From: an uncultured Granulosicoccus sp.
Lineage (GTDB): Bacteria > Pseudomonadota > Gammaproteobacteria > Granulosicoccales > Granulosicoccaceae
DNA length: 64,000 nucleotides
Direction: 5' to 3'
NCBI GenBank assembly: GCA_947495035.1
Contig: CANLXI010000037.1
Span: forward strand, 1 to 64,000
Below, piece by piece: positions 34,274 through 43,429 of this stretch. Numbering within the stretch: position 1 is the first letter of the stretch; each line of letters opens with the position of its first letter. Below the pieces are notes generated by a model, which saw nothing but the letters and a program-made list of their open reading frames with translations, was not told the origin of the DNA and did not search any database. A program made the position numbers and the translations under genes.

Positions 34274-36760
34274 ATGTCGAGCCATTACCGAAAGCACCTC
34301 ATCCGCCGTTCAGGCTCTGGCAGCTTGCTGCGATTCTCCGTCAGTGTCTGCCTGTTGCTGCTGGCCTCTCTGGCTCACGCGCAATCGCAGGATACCGAGG
34401 CGCCGGTTCTGTTGCTTGAATCGCCATCGGGGGACAACGCCACTCTCCAGCGGGATTTCACGTTCTCGGGGTCGGTCACCGATACTGGCGGCTCGGGCGT
34501 GCGAGACGTCAGATACCTGTTGAAGGATCTGAGCACCGGTGAATTCATCAGCCCCACCGGGGCCGTGGAGTCTCCGCGCGTTCTGCGCACGGCAGAGCTG
34601 TCACTGGACAATCAGGATGCGGGCGTCTGGTCGTCGGATCCAATGACATTGCCGGAGGGCCAATATCGTTTTTACGCACGTGTGCGTGATATCGCCGGCA
34701 ATTCGCTTGTCTGGGCCGTGCGGACCACATTCTCGGTGGTAGACGACGTTGTGGTCGACGAAACGCCTCCCGCCTTGTCTCTGCTTCAGCCAGCGGCAGG
34801 TGTCGAAGTCTTGTCGGACAGTGGCCAGGTATTCAGTGGTCTGGCTGACGACGGCAACGGCTCGGGTGTGGCGCAGGTCTTTTATGTCATCAAGGATCTG
34901 TCCGTATCCGCCTATGTGGATGACAACGGCAATGTCGAATCCGAGCGCGTCCTGCGCGACGCCAATCTGACTTCGTATGCAGATGGTCGTGCCGATTGGT
35001 CGGTCTCCCTGAACCTTCCCGCCGGGAGCTACCGTTTCTACGCCAGCGCCGTGGACCAGCAGAACAACCGAAACTGGTGGGCCGTTCGACGTGATTTCGA
35101 GGTTTCGGAGTCCACGCCTCCTCCGGGGGGCTCGGTGTTCGTGCCGCACCCCAGCGATATCACGGACCCGGCCGCGTTCTACCAGCAGGACGGCTATGAG
35201 ACAGTCAGCGTGCTGCGAATGGATGTAGCGACCCGTACCACGCCGGGTGTCTGTACCCCCGACGACGATAGCGGCTGCACACTGGATGATGTGTTGGCCG
35301 ATATCGACGGAGATGACGATTTCACCGTGGATATTCCGGTCAAGTTCATAGCCGAGGACTTTCCCGATGACGGGCTTTTCAGCAATGCCGGACTGCGACA
35401 GCGTGGTGCCTCGTCACGCGCGGCCCCACAGAAGTCCTTCCGGGTACGTCTGACGGGTGATACGGAGCTGTGGCGCAATGAGGAGCGGGTGCAATTGAAC
35501 AAGCACCCCTACGACCAGAGCCGCATATTGAACAAGCTGAGCTTCGACCTGATGTCCACGATCCCGCATCTGCCCAGCCTGCGCACCCAGTTCGTCAATC
35601 TCTGGATCGATGACGGGGCTGGCCCGATCGACCAGGGACTGTACACGCATGTGGAGGCTGTGAAGAAAGAGTATCTGATCAATCGCGGCCGTAACCGGGA
35701 TGACAACATCTACAAGGCAAATTTCTTCCTGTTCTCCTCGTCCGACCTGGGCGAGATGGCGGTGGATGCCAATGGAGAACCGGTGGACGAGGCACGCTTC
35801 AACAGCCGTCTGGAGATCGAGCGAGGTGATGATCACAGCAAGGTGGTGGAAATGCTGGCGGCGCTGCATGATCCTCAGCAGTCCTTCGAGTCGGTGCTGG
35901 ATCGTTATTTCAATCGCAACAACGTTCTCACCTGGCTCACGGTCAATCTTCTGTTGGGGCAGCAGGATGCGGTGACGCAGAACTATTTTCTGTACAACCC
36001 GCTGGGCACAGAGAAATTCTATTTCCTGCCGTGGGATTACGATGGCTCGTTTCGTACCGAGCCGCAGCTTTCCCAGGGCTTCGACGCTGCCACCTTGCGC
36101 AACCGCCTCTACTGGGGTTATGCGCGCTACACGGACAACCTCTTCGTTTCCCGATACCTGCAGATGCCGGGCATGCACCAGACTCTGATGGCTGCCGCAG
36201 AAGAGCTGTATCAGGATTATCTGACGCCGGCTACCATACGCTCATTGACAGACGCCTACAGCCCCCTGGTGAGGCCCATCATCGGTAGTGAGCCTGATGT
36301 CAGCCAGATTGGCGGTATCCGTGGCGCTGAGAACATGGGTGTCTGGGATGCCAGGGTCGCCTCGTTACCGGGCATCGTGAACAGTAATCTGCAGCAGATC
36401 CGGCGTTCACCGAGCATGCCGCTGTCGCATTATCTGAAGAACCCGATCCAGGGTGGCGGCACGATCACGTTCTGGTGGAATCCGGCCTTCGAGGTGACCG
36501 GAACACCGATCACGTATGACTTGCAGGTAGCGTCCACACCGGACTTTTCCGCAAGCACGATCGTTGTCGATACCAGTGGAATAGCTGACAGCCCGGACAG
36601 GGTGGAATCCTCCATCAGTCAGAACGCCCTGCCGGGGGGCACCTGGTACTACCGGGTGCTGGCACGCACCTCAGACCCTGAGCTGTATCAGGTGGCCAAT
36701 AACCGACTGAGCGAGGGTGGACAGCTGTACATCGGGGTGCGTCGCTTCAGCGTGCCGTGA
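34274..36760 (+). CDS. Secreted CotH-kinase-family protein with Ig-like repeats
   Basis: This 828-residue protein has a signal peptide ending SLAHAQSQD (cleavage near residue 37). Two related beta-sandwich repeats follow (about 40-160 and 165-280), each with DTGGSGVRDVRYLLKDLSTG or GSGVAQVFYVIKDLS, then GxYRFYARVRD. The central ~300-660 region is CotH-like: MLRQRGASSRA then KKSFRVRL-type strand (QKSFRVRL), LNKHPYDQSRILNKLSFDLM, GLYTHVEAVKKEYL and the catalytic-type YFLPWDYDGSF. CotH proteins are atypical kinases first known from spore coats; secreted versions occur in many Gram-negatives. A C-terminal fibronectin-like module (TITFWWNPAFEVTGTPITYD LQV) closes it. The target is unknown. Confidence 0.85.
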   Translation: MSSHYRKHLIRRSGSGSLLRFSVSVCLLLLASLAHAQSQDTEAPVLLLESPSGDNATLQRDFTFSGSVTDTGGSGVRDVRYLLKDLSTGEFISPTGAVESPRVLRTAELSLDNQDAGVWSSDPMTLPEGQYRFYARVRDIAGNSLVWAVRTTFSVVDDVVVDETPPALSLLQPAAGVEVLSDSGQVFSGLADDGNGSGVAQVFYVIKDLSVSAYVDDNGNVESERVLRDANLTSYADGRADWSVSLNLPAGSYRFYASAVDQQNNRNWWAVRRDFEVSESTPPPGGSVFVPHPSDITDPAAFYQQDGYETVSVLRMDVATRTTPGVCTPDDDSGCTLDDVLADIDGDDDFTVDIPVKFIAEDFPDDGLFSNAGLRQRGASSRAAPQKSFRVRLTGDTELWRNEERVQLNKHPYDQSRILNKLSFDLMSTIPHLPSLRTQFVNLWIDDGAGPIDQGLYTHVEAVKKEYLINRGRNRDDNIYKANFFLFSSSDLGEMAVDANGEPVDEARFNSRLEIERGDDHSKVVEMLAALHDPQQSFESVLDRYFNRNNVLTWLTVNLLLGQQDAVTQNYFLYNPLGTEKFYFLPWDYDGSFRTEPQLSQGFDAATLRNRLYWGYARYTDNLFVSRYLQMPGMHQTLMAAAEELYQDYLTPATIRSLTDAYSPLVRPIIGSEPDVSQIGGIRGAENMGVWDARVASLPGIVNSNLQQIRRSPSMPLSHYLKNPIQGGGTITFWWNPAFEVTGTPITYDLQVASTPDFSASTIVVDTSGIADSPDRVESSISQNALPGGTWYYRVLARTSDPELYQVANNRLSEGGQLYIGVRRFSVP

Positions 36761-36921
36761 CCAACGGGAATAGCTCATAATTTCCCTGAGAGCGTACTGT
36801 TTGCTGAATCCATTAGACTGGAGCTGATCCGGTGGTTGCCACCGGAGTGCTCCCCGATGGTGCGGTCAAGATCGAAGCCCGCCCCCATTGGCTGTCAGGC
36901 ATCATTCAAGTGAGGTTCCGT

Positions 36922-37917
36922 GTGCAACAGTTTACTCAGGAAGGGCGCAAAGCCGTAGCTGACATGGCCGCTCGCTATCAGCTCAGCCCGGAGACGGTCG
37001 AGCACATGCTGGTAGCCGTCAACAATGGCGCTGGCACCATGGCTCAGTTCAACTGCCCGGAGCTGGGTGGGTCGGGCCAGTGGATGCGTGGCGGCATGAC
37101 CATGGTGGGAGACATGTTCAACAGCACTCTCAAGTCCACGGTCGACAGGCTATGCAACGACCTGAGCGAGCTGCTGACCCATACACAGGTCTTCACGGTC
37201 ACATCGGCAGAGAAGGGTTCCTCGCATGCCCAGTGGTGGCCCGACGGCCTGGGAAGTCCGCTGAGCAGCGGCAGTCAGAACAACAGTCGCTACGCCGTAT
37301 TTTCCGATCGATTGGCCGTGGATGTCGATGGCAAGGTGACCGTATACGACACGCGAGGTCATCGCATTGGTGGCGTCAGCCAACAGCAGGGTGGCAGCAA
37401 CTCCCTGACATTCAGTAGTCAGTTGGGCACGATTTCAGTGGATGGTCTGCCGGTGGTCTCGGTGATGGCGGAAGCAGAAGGCGAAAATGCCGATTCCGAT
37501 TCCGGACCGGAATCTGCTACGACCTCCTCGCAGACGCCTGCCACCCCGGAGACACGGCCGTCGACAAGTCAGAGTGCCGCCAAGATGCCAAGCCTGCAGG
37601 ATCATCCAGCTGTACAGATCACGGGTCAGCAGGCCGCGAATGCCGAATCGGATAGAAGCCAGCAGGCAGCTTCCACGTCAGCCTCAGCCTCCGCTGCAGC
37701 TGACGTGGAAACACCGACTATCAGTGGCGGCGGCGGTGCGTCCACATCGTCACCGGCGGATCAAGGTGGCGCGCAAGCTGCCAATGGCGGAACCCATCCG
37801 GGGCCGGGCAGTGACATCCTGGCCCTGATTGAAAAACTGGCACAGTTGCACGGTGCCGGCATTCTCAACGATGAAGAATTCAGTGCCAAGAAGCGCGAGT
37901 TGTTAGCGAGGATCTGA
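36922..37917 (+). CDS. SHOCT-domain protein of unknown function
   Basis: A GTG at 36922 with TGAGG seven bases upstream gives 331 residues starting MQQFTQEGRKAVADMAARYQ. An earlier GTG at 36832 adds 30 residues without family resemblance. The conserved N-terminal region includes MAQFNCPELGGSGQWMRGGM then TMVGDMFN, followed by a beta-rich segment (RYAVFSDRLAVDVDGKVTVY). A long low-complexity Ser/Ala/Thr linker (about 190-290) precedes the C-terminal SHOCT helix pair ILALIEKLAQLHGAGILNDE EFSAKKRELL. SHOCT modules mediate oligomerisation or membrane association. The function is unknown. Confidence 0.72.
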   Translation: MQQFTQEGRKAVADMAARYQLSPETVEHMLVAVNNGAGTMAQFNCPELGGSGQWMRGGMTMVGDMFNSTLKSTVDRLCNDLSELLTHTQVFTVTSAEKGSSHAQWWPDGLGSPLSSGSQNNSRYAVFSDRLAVDVDGKVTVYDTRGHRIGGVSQQQGGSNSLTFSSQLGTISVDGLPVVSVMAEAEGENADSDSGPESATTSSQTPATPETRPSTSQSAAKMPSLQDHPAVQITGQQAANAESDRSQQAASTSASASAAADVETPTISGGGGASTSSPADQGGAQAANGGTHPGPGSDILALIEKLAQLHGAGILNDEEFSAKKRELLARI

Positions 37918-38441
37918 TGCCTGACGCGTGGCCGCCACCAGTTTCCTGACTCGCTCTGTCTCGACTTCGTTCCACCAGTCACCGTCGCGCTTCAGTGATG
38001 AGGCGACAGTCTTGCAAAACGCCGTTCCTGCAATGCCAGCAACAGAATCATCGAATACGCCGTCATTGCCTATCGGTCAGATCGCTACCGGTTCACACTG
38101 GAAATGAGCGCCAGTCGATAGAACTGACCATGGCCAGTCGCAGGCTCAATGCCCCAGAGCCGCAGAGCCGCAGAGCCCCGAGCCCCGAGCCCCGAGCCGC
38201 ACCAGCCCTTCCTTGACTCAATCCCATTCCTCCGCATGGATCCCGTGCTCGGCTGCATGAGTTGCCGGACTGCATTTTCGTGGAGAATTTCTCGGAGTCG
38301 AATGCTACCGAGTGACAGTCGACAAAATTGCAAGCAGTTGCAATTTCTCGGCAAGAGAACTTTTCTTGACGGGTTCCTCCGCCGCTAGATAGGCCGCCGG
38401 CATGGCAAGTTCTCAGAAGACCTTCGACCGAGAGGAGCGGA
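37918..38441. other. Intergenic with heptamer/octamer repeats
   Basis: No gene is supported. At 38156-38201 the unit CGCAGAGC (two copies, 8 bp) passes into CCCGAGC (three copies, 7 bp). The region before the kinase gene carries the ribosome site GAGAGGAG just upstream of ATG 38442. Confidence 0.55.
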
Positions 38442-39905
38442 ATGCATCAGTTCTATCAATACGAGTTTGCTTTCGAGGTCTCTCCTGTGCCCATGCTGCT
38501 CGTTTCGGAAGCCGGCGATATATTGCTGACCAATCAACTGATGAGCGAATTGTTCGAATACGAGCATGGCGAACTGATTGGCAAGAAGGTGGAAATCCTC
38601 GTCCCCGAGGCGATCAGACAACACCACCCCGGACTGCGCGGCGCGTATTTCACTTACCCCGTCAAACGCAACATGGGGCAGGGACGTGATCTGAATGGCG
38701 TCACCCGAACGGGGAAGACCATTCCGCTGGAGTTGGGTCTGGATACGGTCATGGTCGATGGCTCGTTATGTGCGCTCGTGGTGGCTCTGGATATACGCCA
38801 GCGCAAACTGCATGAGCAGCGCATGAACCTGGCCATGGATGCGGCGGCGAGCGCCATGATCATGGTCAATGATGAAGGGCGCATCGTTTTCGTCAACAAG
38901 GCGGCCTTGCAGTTGTTCGGCCACGATGAATCCCAGTTACTGAATTCACCCATCGAGCAACTGGTACCTGATGACATCAAGCAGGCGCACCCGGTTTACC
39001 GTAATGGATTCATGCGTGCCAGCAAACCCCGGCCCATGGCCAAGGAGCGAACGCTGTTCGCCCTGCATCGAACGGGTCGCAAGATTCCTGTGGAGATTGC
39101 GTTGACACCCGTCGATACACACGACGGCAAGATGGTGGTCAGTACCATCATCGACTTGAGCGAGCGGGTGGATGCCGAGAATGCCATGGCAGAGAAACAC
39201 CGGGAGCTGGCATCGCTCAACGAGGAGTTGATGCAGTTTGCCTACAGCGCCAGTCACGATCTGAAAGCACCGCTGACGACCATCACCGGTCTGCTGGAAC
39301 TCTGTCTGGAAGATCTTGAGGAGGGCGATCTGGACAGTGTGCGCGAGGTTCTGAACAGAACGCTCATGATTGGTATGCGAAGTGCCGAAAAGGTAGAGGG
39401 GGTTCTGGAAATCGCTCGGGTCGAACGCAGCCCGATCAGCGCTGAACAGATCGATCTGGAATCGATGGTAAACGACATCTGGGAGGATCTGACCGGTAAT
39501 CGGGATGTCTCTGCCAGGCTTGTGGTTTCCATCAATCATGACAATACCGTTTTTCTGGAGAAGAATACCTTGCACGTCATTCTCGAGAACCTGTTGTCCA
39601 ATGCCGTGCGCTATGTGGACCAGGACAAGTCGCAGCACATCATCGAAGTCAGCTCACAGGCAACTGACGAGAGCATCATCATCGATGTGCTCGATAACGG
39701 CATCGGGATACCCACAGACAGTCAGTCAAAGGTATTCGAGCTGTTCAGCCGAATCGATGAGCGCAGCGATCATGGTCTCGGACTGGCGCTGGTGAAGAAA
39801 CACGTCGATCGATTGCAAGGCAGTATTTCCGTGGACAGTACGCCGGGTGTGAAAACCACATTCAGCGTAAGTCTGCCTCTTCAGGATGTCAGGAGGGCAT
39901 CATGA
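38442..39905 (+). CDS. PAS-domain sensor histidine kinase (soluble)
   Basis: This 487-residue kinase has no membrane helices. PAS 1 lies at ~1-120 (VPMLLVSEAGDILLTNQLMS ELF), PAS 2 at ~130-245 (ASAMIMVNDEGRIVFVNKAA LQLFG). HisKA has the phospho-acceptor H272 in QFAYSASHDLKAPLTT. HATPase has the N box ENLLSNAVRY, G1 DNGIGIP and G2 HGLGLALVKKH. It therefore autophosphorylates in response to a cytoplasmic signal. The stop overlaps the start of the response regulator by 4 bp. The response regulator has no output domain, so the pair probably feeds a phosphorelay or protein-protein switch. Confidence 0.9.
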   Translation: MHQFYQYEFAFEVSPVPMLLVSEAGDILLTNQLMSELFEYEHGELIGKKVEILVPEAIRQHHPGLRGAYFTYPVKRNMGQGRDLNGVTRTGKTIPLELGLDTVMVDGSLCALVVALDIRQRKLHEQRMNLAMDAAASAMIMVNDEGRIVFVNKAALQLFGHDESQLLNSPIEQLVPDDIKQAHPVYRNGFMRASKPRPMAKERTLFALHRTGRKIPVEIALTPVDTHDGKMVVSTIIDLSERVDAENAMAEKHRELASLNEELMQFAYSASHDLKAPLTTITGLLELCLEDLEEGDLDSVREVLNRTLMIGMRSAEKVEGVLEIARVERSPISAEQIDLESMVNDIWEDLTGNRDVSARLVVSINHDNTVFLEKNTLHVILENLLSNAVRYVDQDKSQHIIEVSSQATDESIIIDVLDNGIGIPTDSQSKVFELFSRIDERSDHGLGLALVKKHVDRLQGSISVDSTPGVKTTFSVSLPLQDVRRAS

Positions 39906-40321
39906 TTCCTGTCGCGATTGTTGATGACGGAGAAGCGGATCGCTATCTGGTGAAGCGACGATTGGCCAGATCCGGGAAATTCGAGGAGTTGATCGAATTT
40001 TCCAGTGGCGACAGGTTTCTGGACGAGTTCAGCAATGGAGTCGCGTCGGTCTACACCGGAAACCTGCCGCTGCTGATTCTGATGGATATCAACATGCCGG
40101 GCAGAGACGGCTTCCAGACGATAGAAGAGTTATCACTGCTTGTCCGTGAGAGTGGTCGACCCGACAATACACTGATTCTGATGTATACCTCATCGCTCAA
40201 TATCAGAGATCAGGAACGTGCCAAGGAGCTGTCGATCATCAAGGGTTACCTGGCCAAGCCCATGCGCAATGACAGCGTGGAGCGCATGGAGCAGATATAT
40301 CGCGCCTGTTGTGCCGCTTGA
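39902..40321 (+). CDS. Single-domain response regulator
   Basis: This 139-residue receiver domain has no output domain. The acidic pair is in AIVDDGEADRYLV (D8, D9), the phospho-acceptor D62 in LILMDINMPGRDG, the switch T/S in LILMYTSSLN and the conserved lysine in KGYLAKPM. Stand-alone receivers of this Rcp1/phytochrome-associated type often pair with a PAS histidine kinase. Here the gene overlaps the kinase by ATGA. Confidence 0.9.
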   Translation: MIPVAIVDDGEADRYLVKRRLARSGKFEELIEFSSGDRFLDEFSNGVASVYTGNLPLLILMDINMPGRDGFQTIEELSLLVRESGRPDNTLILMYTSSLNIRDQERAKELSIIKGYLAKPMRNDSVERMEQIYRACCAA

Positions 40322-40413
40322 CACCGCTGTCTCCGGCCTCCTTGCCGGGAAATGTCAGTCGGCCGCTCTCCTGGTCGAATGGAGGTCTCCGCCAGCGGTT
40401 TTCAACTTCGAGG

Positions 40414-40433
40414 ATGCGAGTTCACACTCGCAT
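40414..40433. terminator. Hairpin between convergent genes
   Basis: ATGCGAGT-TCAC-ACTCGCAT is a perfect 8-bp stem with a tetraloop in the 122-bp gap between the response regulator and the convergent DUF411 gene. No T-run is present on either strand. Confidence 0.45.
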
Positions 40434-40443
40434 GCACCACGAC

Positions 40444-40938
40444 TCAGTAGGAGGAATACACGCGTGTACGGCCTTGTTTGTCAAAAGCCAGAACGTCGTA
40501 GTTCTTCGGCGTTTCACTGCCCATGCCCGGTGACATCATCGGCATGCCCGGGGCCGTCAGACCGGTAACATCCGGACGCTCCGCCAACAGGCGTTCGATA
40601 TCGCTCACCGGTACATGGCCCTCGATGACATAGCCGTCGACGATGGCGGTATGACAGGATTTCAGCTGAGGATCGCTCAGGCCGTGGGCGACCTTGATGG
40701 GATCGACGTTTTCAAGATCGATGGTTTCCACGCTGAAGCCGGCCTTGTCGACATAGTCGACCCAGCTCTGGCAGCAGCCGCAGGTGGGACTCTTGTAAAC
40801 CACCATATGCGGCAGCATGGCCTCGGGTGTGGATGATTGTGCGCTGGCGTTGCTGATGACGGTGCTCTCGAGGGAGCATGCGCTGACGGCCAGTACGGCA
40901 GACAACAGCAGTCCGGAGCGGATGAGTGTATGAGTCAT
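40444..40938 (-). CDS. DUF411 metal-binding lipoprotein
   Basis: This 164-residue protein has a lipoprotein-type signal (LLSAVLAVSACSLES). The DUF411 core is thioredoxin-like: VVYKSPTCGCCQSWVDYVDK with the CGCC motif, LKSCHTAIVDGYVIEGHVPV and GLTAPGMPMMSPGM (Met-rich). DUF411 proteins occur with copper and silver resistance genes. The Cys and Met motifs could bind Cu(I). It is downstream of a cytochrome c and a Cys-rich protein on the same strand, a grouping that suggests copper handling in the periplasm. Confidence 0.87.
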   Translation of the reverse strand: MTHTLIRSGLLLSAVLAVSACSLESTVISNASAQSSTPEAMLPHMVVYKSPTCGCCQSWVDYVDKAGFSVETIDLENVDPIKVAHGLSDPQLKSCHTAIVDGYVIEGHVPVSDIERLLAERPDVTGLTAPGMPMMSPGMGSETPKNYDVLAFDKQGRTRVYSSY

Positions 40939-40983
40939 GTCGGAGATACTCCTTGAATGGGGGAAGTGCGTGACGAATCACGC

Positions 40984-41538
40984 CTATTGGCTGAATCTTT
41001 CCAGAAAACTGCTGCCCTTGCGTTTCGGCAACAGGGCTTCCGTCTGATTGGCATTGGTTTCTTCCTGCCACTGGCGTTCCTCGTCAGGCCAGGAATTCTT
41101 GATGAAGGACAGCACCGCGATTATCTGCTCATCGCTGAGAATGTCCTTGTATACGGGCATCGCGGAACGATAGTCCGGGTCGTTGATGACCACGCTGGCA
41201 CCGTACTTGGTGATCTCGAACAGCAGATCATCAGCGTGGTGCCAGGTGTGACCACTGGCATCATGTGGAGGCGCGGGTAGCAAGCCCTCCGAGCTACGCG
41301 AACGCCAGTCGGGTTGACCTTCGAGCTGGGCTCCGTGACAGGCAGCGCAATGTTGCTGATACACCACTTCGCCAGCCTGCACGACCTGCAGGTCATCAGC
41401 GCGCAGTTGAACCAGTATGCCATCCGTACCAGTGGATGCCCGGGCCATTGTGATGCCCAGCAGGAGGTAGAGCGCCAGTGGCAAGTAGAGGATGACAGCC
41501 AGAGGCTGAGATCGCTGGTGCATTGCAGTGGTTTTCAT
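40984..41538 (-). CDS. Single-heme cytochrome c
   Basis: This protein has 184 residues from ATG 41538 (the second of two adjacent ATGs; GGAGA is upstream at good distance). A signal anchor (LAVILYLPLALYLLLGITMA) is followed by the class I cytochrome c domain: VVYQQHCAACHGAQLEGQPD (CxxCH) and the distal methionine in SAMPVYKDILSDEQI, then AVLSFIKNSWP. It is periplasmic, perhaps membrane-tethered. Similar small cytochromes occur next to DUF411 proteins in copper and cytochrome oxidase contexts. The gap to DUF411 is 45 bp. Confidence 0.85.
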   Translation of the reverse strand: MKTTAMHQRSQPLAVILYLPLALYLLLGITMARASTGTDGILVQLRADDLQVVQAGEVVYQQHCAACHGAQLEGQPDWRSRSSEGLLPAPPHDASGHTWHHADDLLFEITKYGASVVINDPDYRSAMPVYKDILSDEQIIAVLSFIKNSWPDEERQWQEETNANQTEALLPKRKGSSFLERFSQ

Positions 41539-41688
41539 CATCGTTCTCCGAAGGTCCTTCGGTCGAGTCAGCGCATCGAACCCTGGTTCGGTCACGAATG
41601 GCATTCCCGGAATAAAGGGCAGCGTTGCTGGGGTCAACCCCGCGCTGCGCGTCTCAGGCAGTGCGTCCGCAGGCAGACGCGCGGCAAT

Positions 41689-42159
41689 CTAGAGACGACT
41701 GATCGGGGGACGGAATGGGGGAGAGATGCGGCCGGGCAGCAGGTTTTCCGAAGGTGGATCCTGAATACGGTTGGCAAGCCTGAATCGCTGTGTCAGTGGC
41801 GTCAGGGCAATGGCACTGGCGGGAGAGAAACTGCAGCTGCTGCAATGCAGGCAGAAACCCGGGCAGACATCATGAGCGCTATCCGCACAGGACGCATTGT
41901 CGCAATGAGAGCCCGCGGCGGCAGCTTCTTCATGCGGTATCGTCACTGTGGCTGCGGTTGATCCGTGCAAGGGCCGTGAGTCATCGCTGCGGGCATCATC
42001 GGCATCGATAGTGACCTCTGACACACTGGCATCGCCTGACATCATCATGGTTGCGTTGACCGGCGTGAGACCGGATACCGACAGAAAACACAGGCACCAC
42101 AACATGACCCAGGCAGAGCGGGCTCGATTGGCAGACCGATGGGCGGACTTGTTTCTCAC
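41689..42159 (-). CDS. Exported Cys/His-rich small protein
   Basis: This 156-residue protein has a signal peptide (SAWVMLWCLCFLSVSGLTPV then NA) and a Cys-rich stretch HCDNASCADSAHDVCPGFCL then HCSSCSF, with CxxC-like pairs and nearby His. It resembles the small, poorly conserved, DUF2946-like proteins found at copper loci. Its place upstream of the cytochrome c and DUF411 genes on the same strand agrees. A role as periplasmic copper-binding protein is inference. The codon pattern is genuine-looking, but with no strong family match I hold moderate confidence. Confidence 0.55.
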   Translation of the reverse strand: MRNKSAHRSANRARSAWVMLWCLCFLSVSGLTPVNATMMMSGDASVSEVTIDADDARSDDSRPLHGSTAATVTIPHEEAAAAGSHCDNASCADSAHDVCPGFCLHCSSCSFSPASAIALTPLTQRFRLANRIQDPPSENLLPGRISPPFRPPISRL

Positions 42160-42293
42160 GGAGCCAGATTAGCAAGAATCGTGGCTCAGTGACGGTTCTT
42201 TGCCACAGTGTCAGAAAAACATGAACCGGTACTCGCCACTTTCTCGGCGAATTCGCATCCTGACCACACTGGAAGGCGACAGGGGCAGAGCTG

Positions 42294-42611
42294 TCAGTCC
42301 ATGTGAAACTGCAGAGGCAGCAGGTACGGGAAGCTGGTGGTGGGGTCCACTTCCACCTTCATGATCGGGGCCATCCATTGTCCCCAGCGCGCATTCACCG
42401 GACAGTCCTTCAGGTGAGCTCTGGCCTTGTCCAGGTCGTCGGTTTCGAAATAGCCGAACAGGGTGAGCCCATGTCTGAAGATATTGTAGTTGCGGATGCC
42501 GGCGACCTGTAGCGTCTCCAGCATGTCCGGCCAGATTTCATCATGGCGCTTCAGGTACTCCTCTTCGTAGCCGGGGCGCACTTCCAGTACCCATGCATAA
42601 TTTGCCATCAT
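42294..42611 (-). CDS. rhaM: L-rhamnose mutarotase family protein
   Basis: This 105-residue Dabb-fold enzyme interconverts sugar anomers. YAWVLEVRPGYEEEYLKRHD EIWPDML, IRNYNIFRHGLTLFGYFETD and PVNARWGQWMAPIM are the RhaM signature (catalytic His in KRHDEIWP). It starts at ATG 42611 or 42608, overlapping the upstream stop as ATGA with AAGGAG before it. It is the last gene of the sugar operon. The family acts on L-rhamnose and related 6-deoxy sugars, which hints at the substrate class of the locus. Confidence 0.88.
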   Translation of the reverse strand: MMANYAWVLEVRPGYEEEYLKRHDEIWPDMLETLQVAGIRNYNIFRHGLTLFGYFETDDLDKARAHLKDCPVNARWGQWMAPIMKVEVDPTTSFPYLLPLQFHMD

Positions 42612-43429
42612 TTATCTCCTTGCCATGTCAGATAGGCATCGCGAAGCGCGATGATTTCAGTCAGTACATCGTCGAACAGGGTGTTCATGTAAGCCTGGTG
42701 CACCGGTTCGATGGACAGTGCGCCCTGGTAGCCGGTATCGCGCAGCGTGCCGAACATGGCTGGAAAATTCAGTGTTCCCTGGTCGTACTTGGACTGCAGC
42801 TCCCCCATTCTTGCCTGTCGCAGATGGACATGGGCAGCATGTGGTGCCAGTGGATCGATCTCATCCTGACGGTAGCCCAGGCAGACGAAGTGTGCATAGT
42901 CCAGAGCCAGTCTGACTCCCGTGGCATCCACCAGGTCGCCAACGATCTGTGGACTTTCGGCGAAGGAGTGAACATGCGGTTCAATGCAGAGCGTCGTTCT
43001 GAAGTCGCTGGCAAGTTCCATCATGGCGGCAAGGCTGGCCGCCGAGACCCTGAAGGCATCACTGCGTGATTGGCCAGGGTTCACGACCCCTGGCAGTATG
43101 AAGACGGTGGCGATGCCAGCGGCATCGGCAAAGCGCAGTACCTGTCGCAGATCAGCCAGATTCTGCTCCAGCGTTCCCGGTAGTGCCAGATTGCGCTCGG
43201 CCAGACCATCGCCAAACAGGTGATAGTAGTTCGGCAAACGAACACCCAGTTGTGACAGGGGGGCCGCGGCAGCCTCGGGGTCTGCCAGTAGCTGCGCCTT
43301 GTCCAGCGCCGAACGGTAGAACAGGCCTACATCCAGTGCGCCGATGCCCAGTGCCCGGGAGATGTCAGCTGCTTCCTGCAGCGTGCAGGCGGGCAGAGAC
43401 CAGGCGGTCAGCGACAGTGGCATGCTCAT
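42608..43429 (-). CDS. Sugar phosphate isomerase/epimerase-like TIM barrel
   Basis: This 273-residue AP-endonuclease-2-like TIM barrel has metal-binding residues in the usual strands: TTLCIEPHVHSFAESP (E, H), LALDYAHFVCLG (D, H), HVHLRQARMGELQ (H) and ALSIEPVHQAYMN (E). The family includes xylose isomerase-like, myo-inosose dehydratase and hydroxypyruvate isomerase-like enzymes, and the reaction here is undefined. It overlaps both neighbours by 4 bp, so it is tightly coupled to the Gfo/Idh oxidoreductase and the mutarotase. Confidence 0.8.
   Translation of the reverse strand: MSMPLSLTAWSLPACTLQEAADISRALGIGALDVGLFYRSALDKAQLLADPEAAAAPLSQLGVRLPNYYHLFGDGLAERNLALPGTLEQNLADLRQVLRFADAAGIATVFILPGVVNPGQSRSDAFRVSAASLAAMMELASDFRTTLCIEPHVHSFAESPQIVGDLVDATGVRLALDYAHFVCLGYRQDEIDPLAPHAAHVHLRQARMGELQSKYDQGTLNFPAMFGTLRDTGYQGALSIEPVHQAYMNTLFDDVLTEIIALRDAYLTWQGDK

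Noticed and set aside
35414..36178. 254-codon minus-strand frame opposite the CotH gene
   Set aside because: It is antisense to conserved CotH motifs, with no ribosome site or family match.
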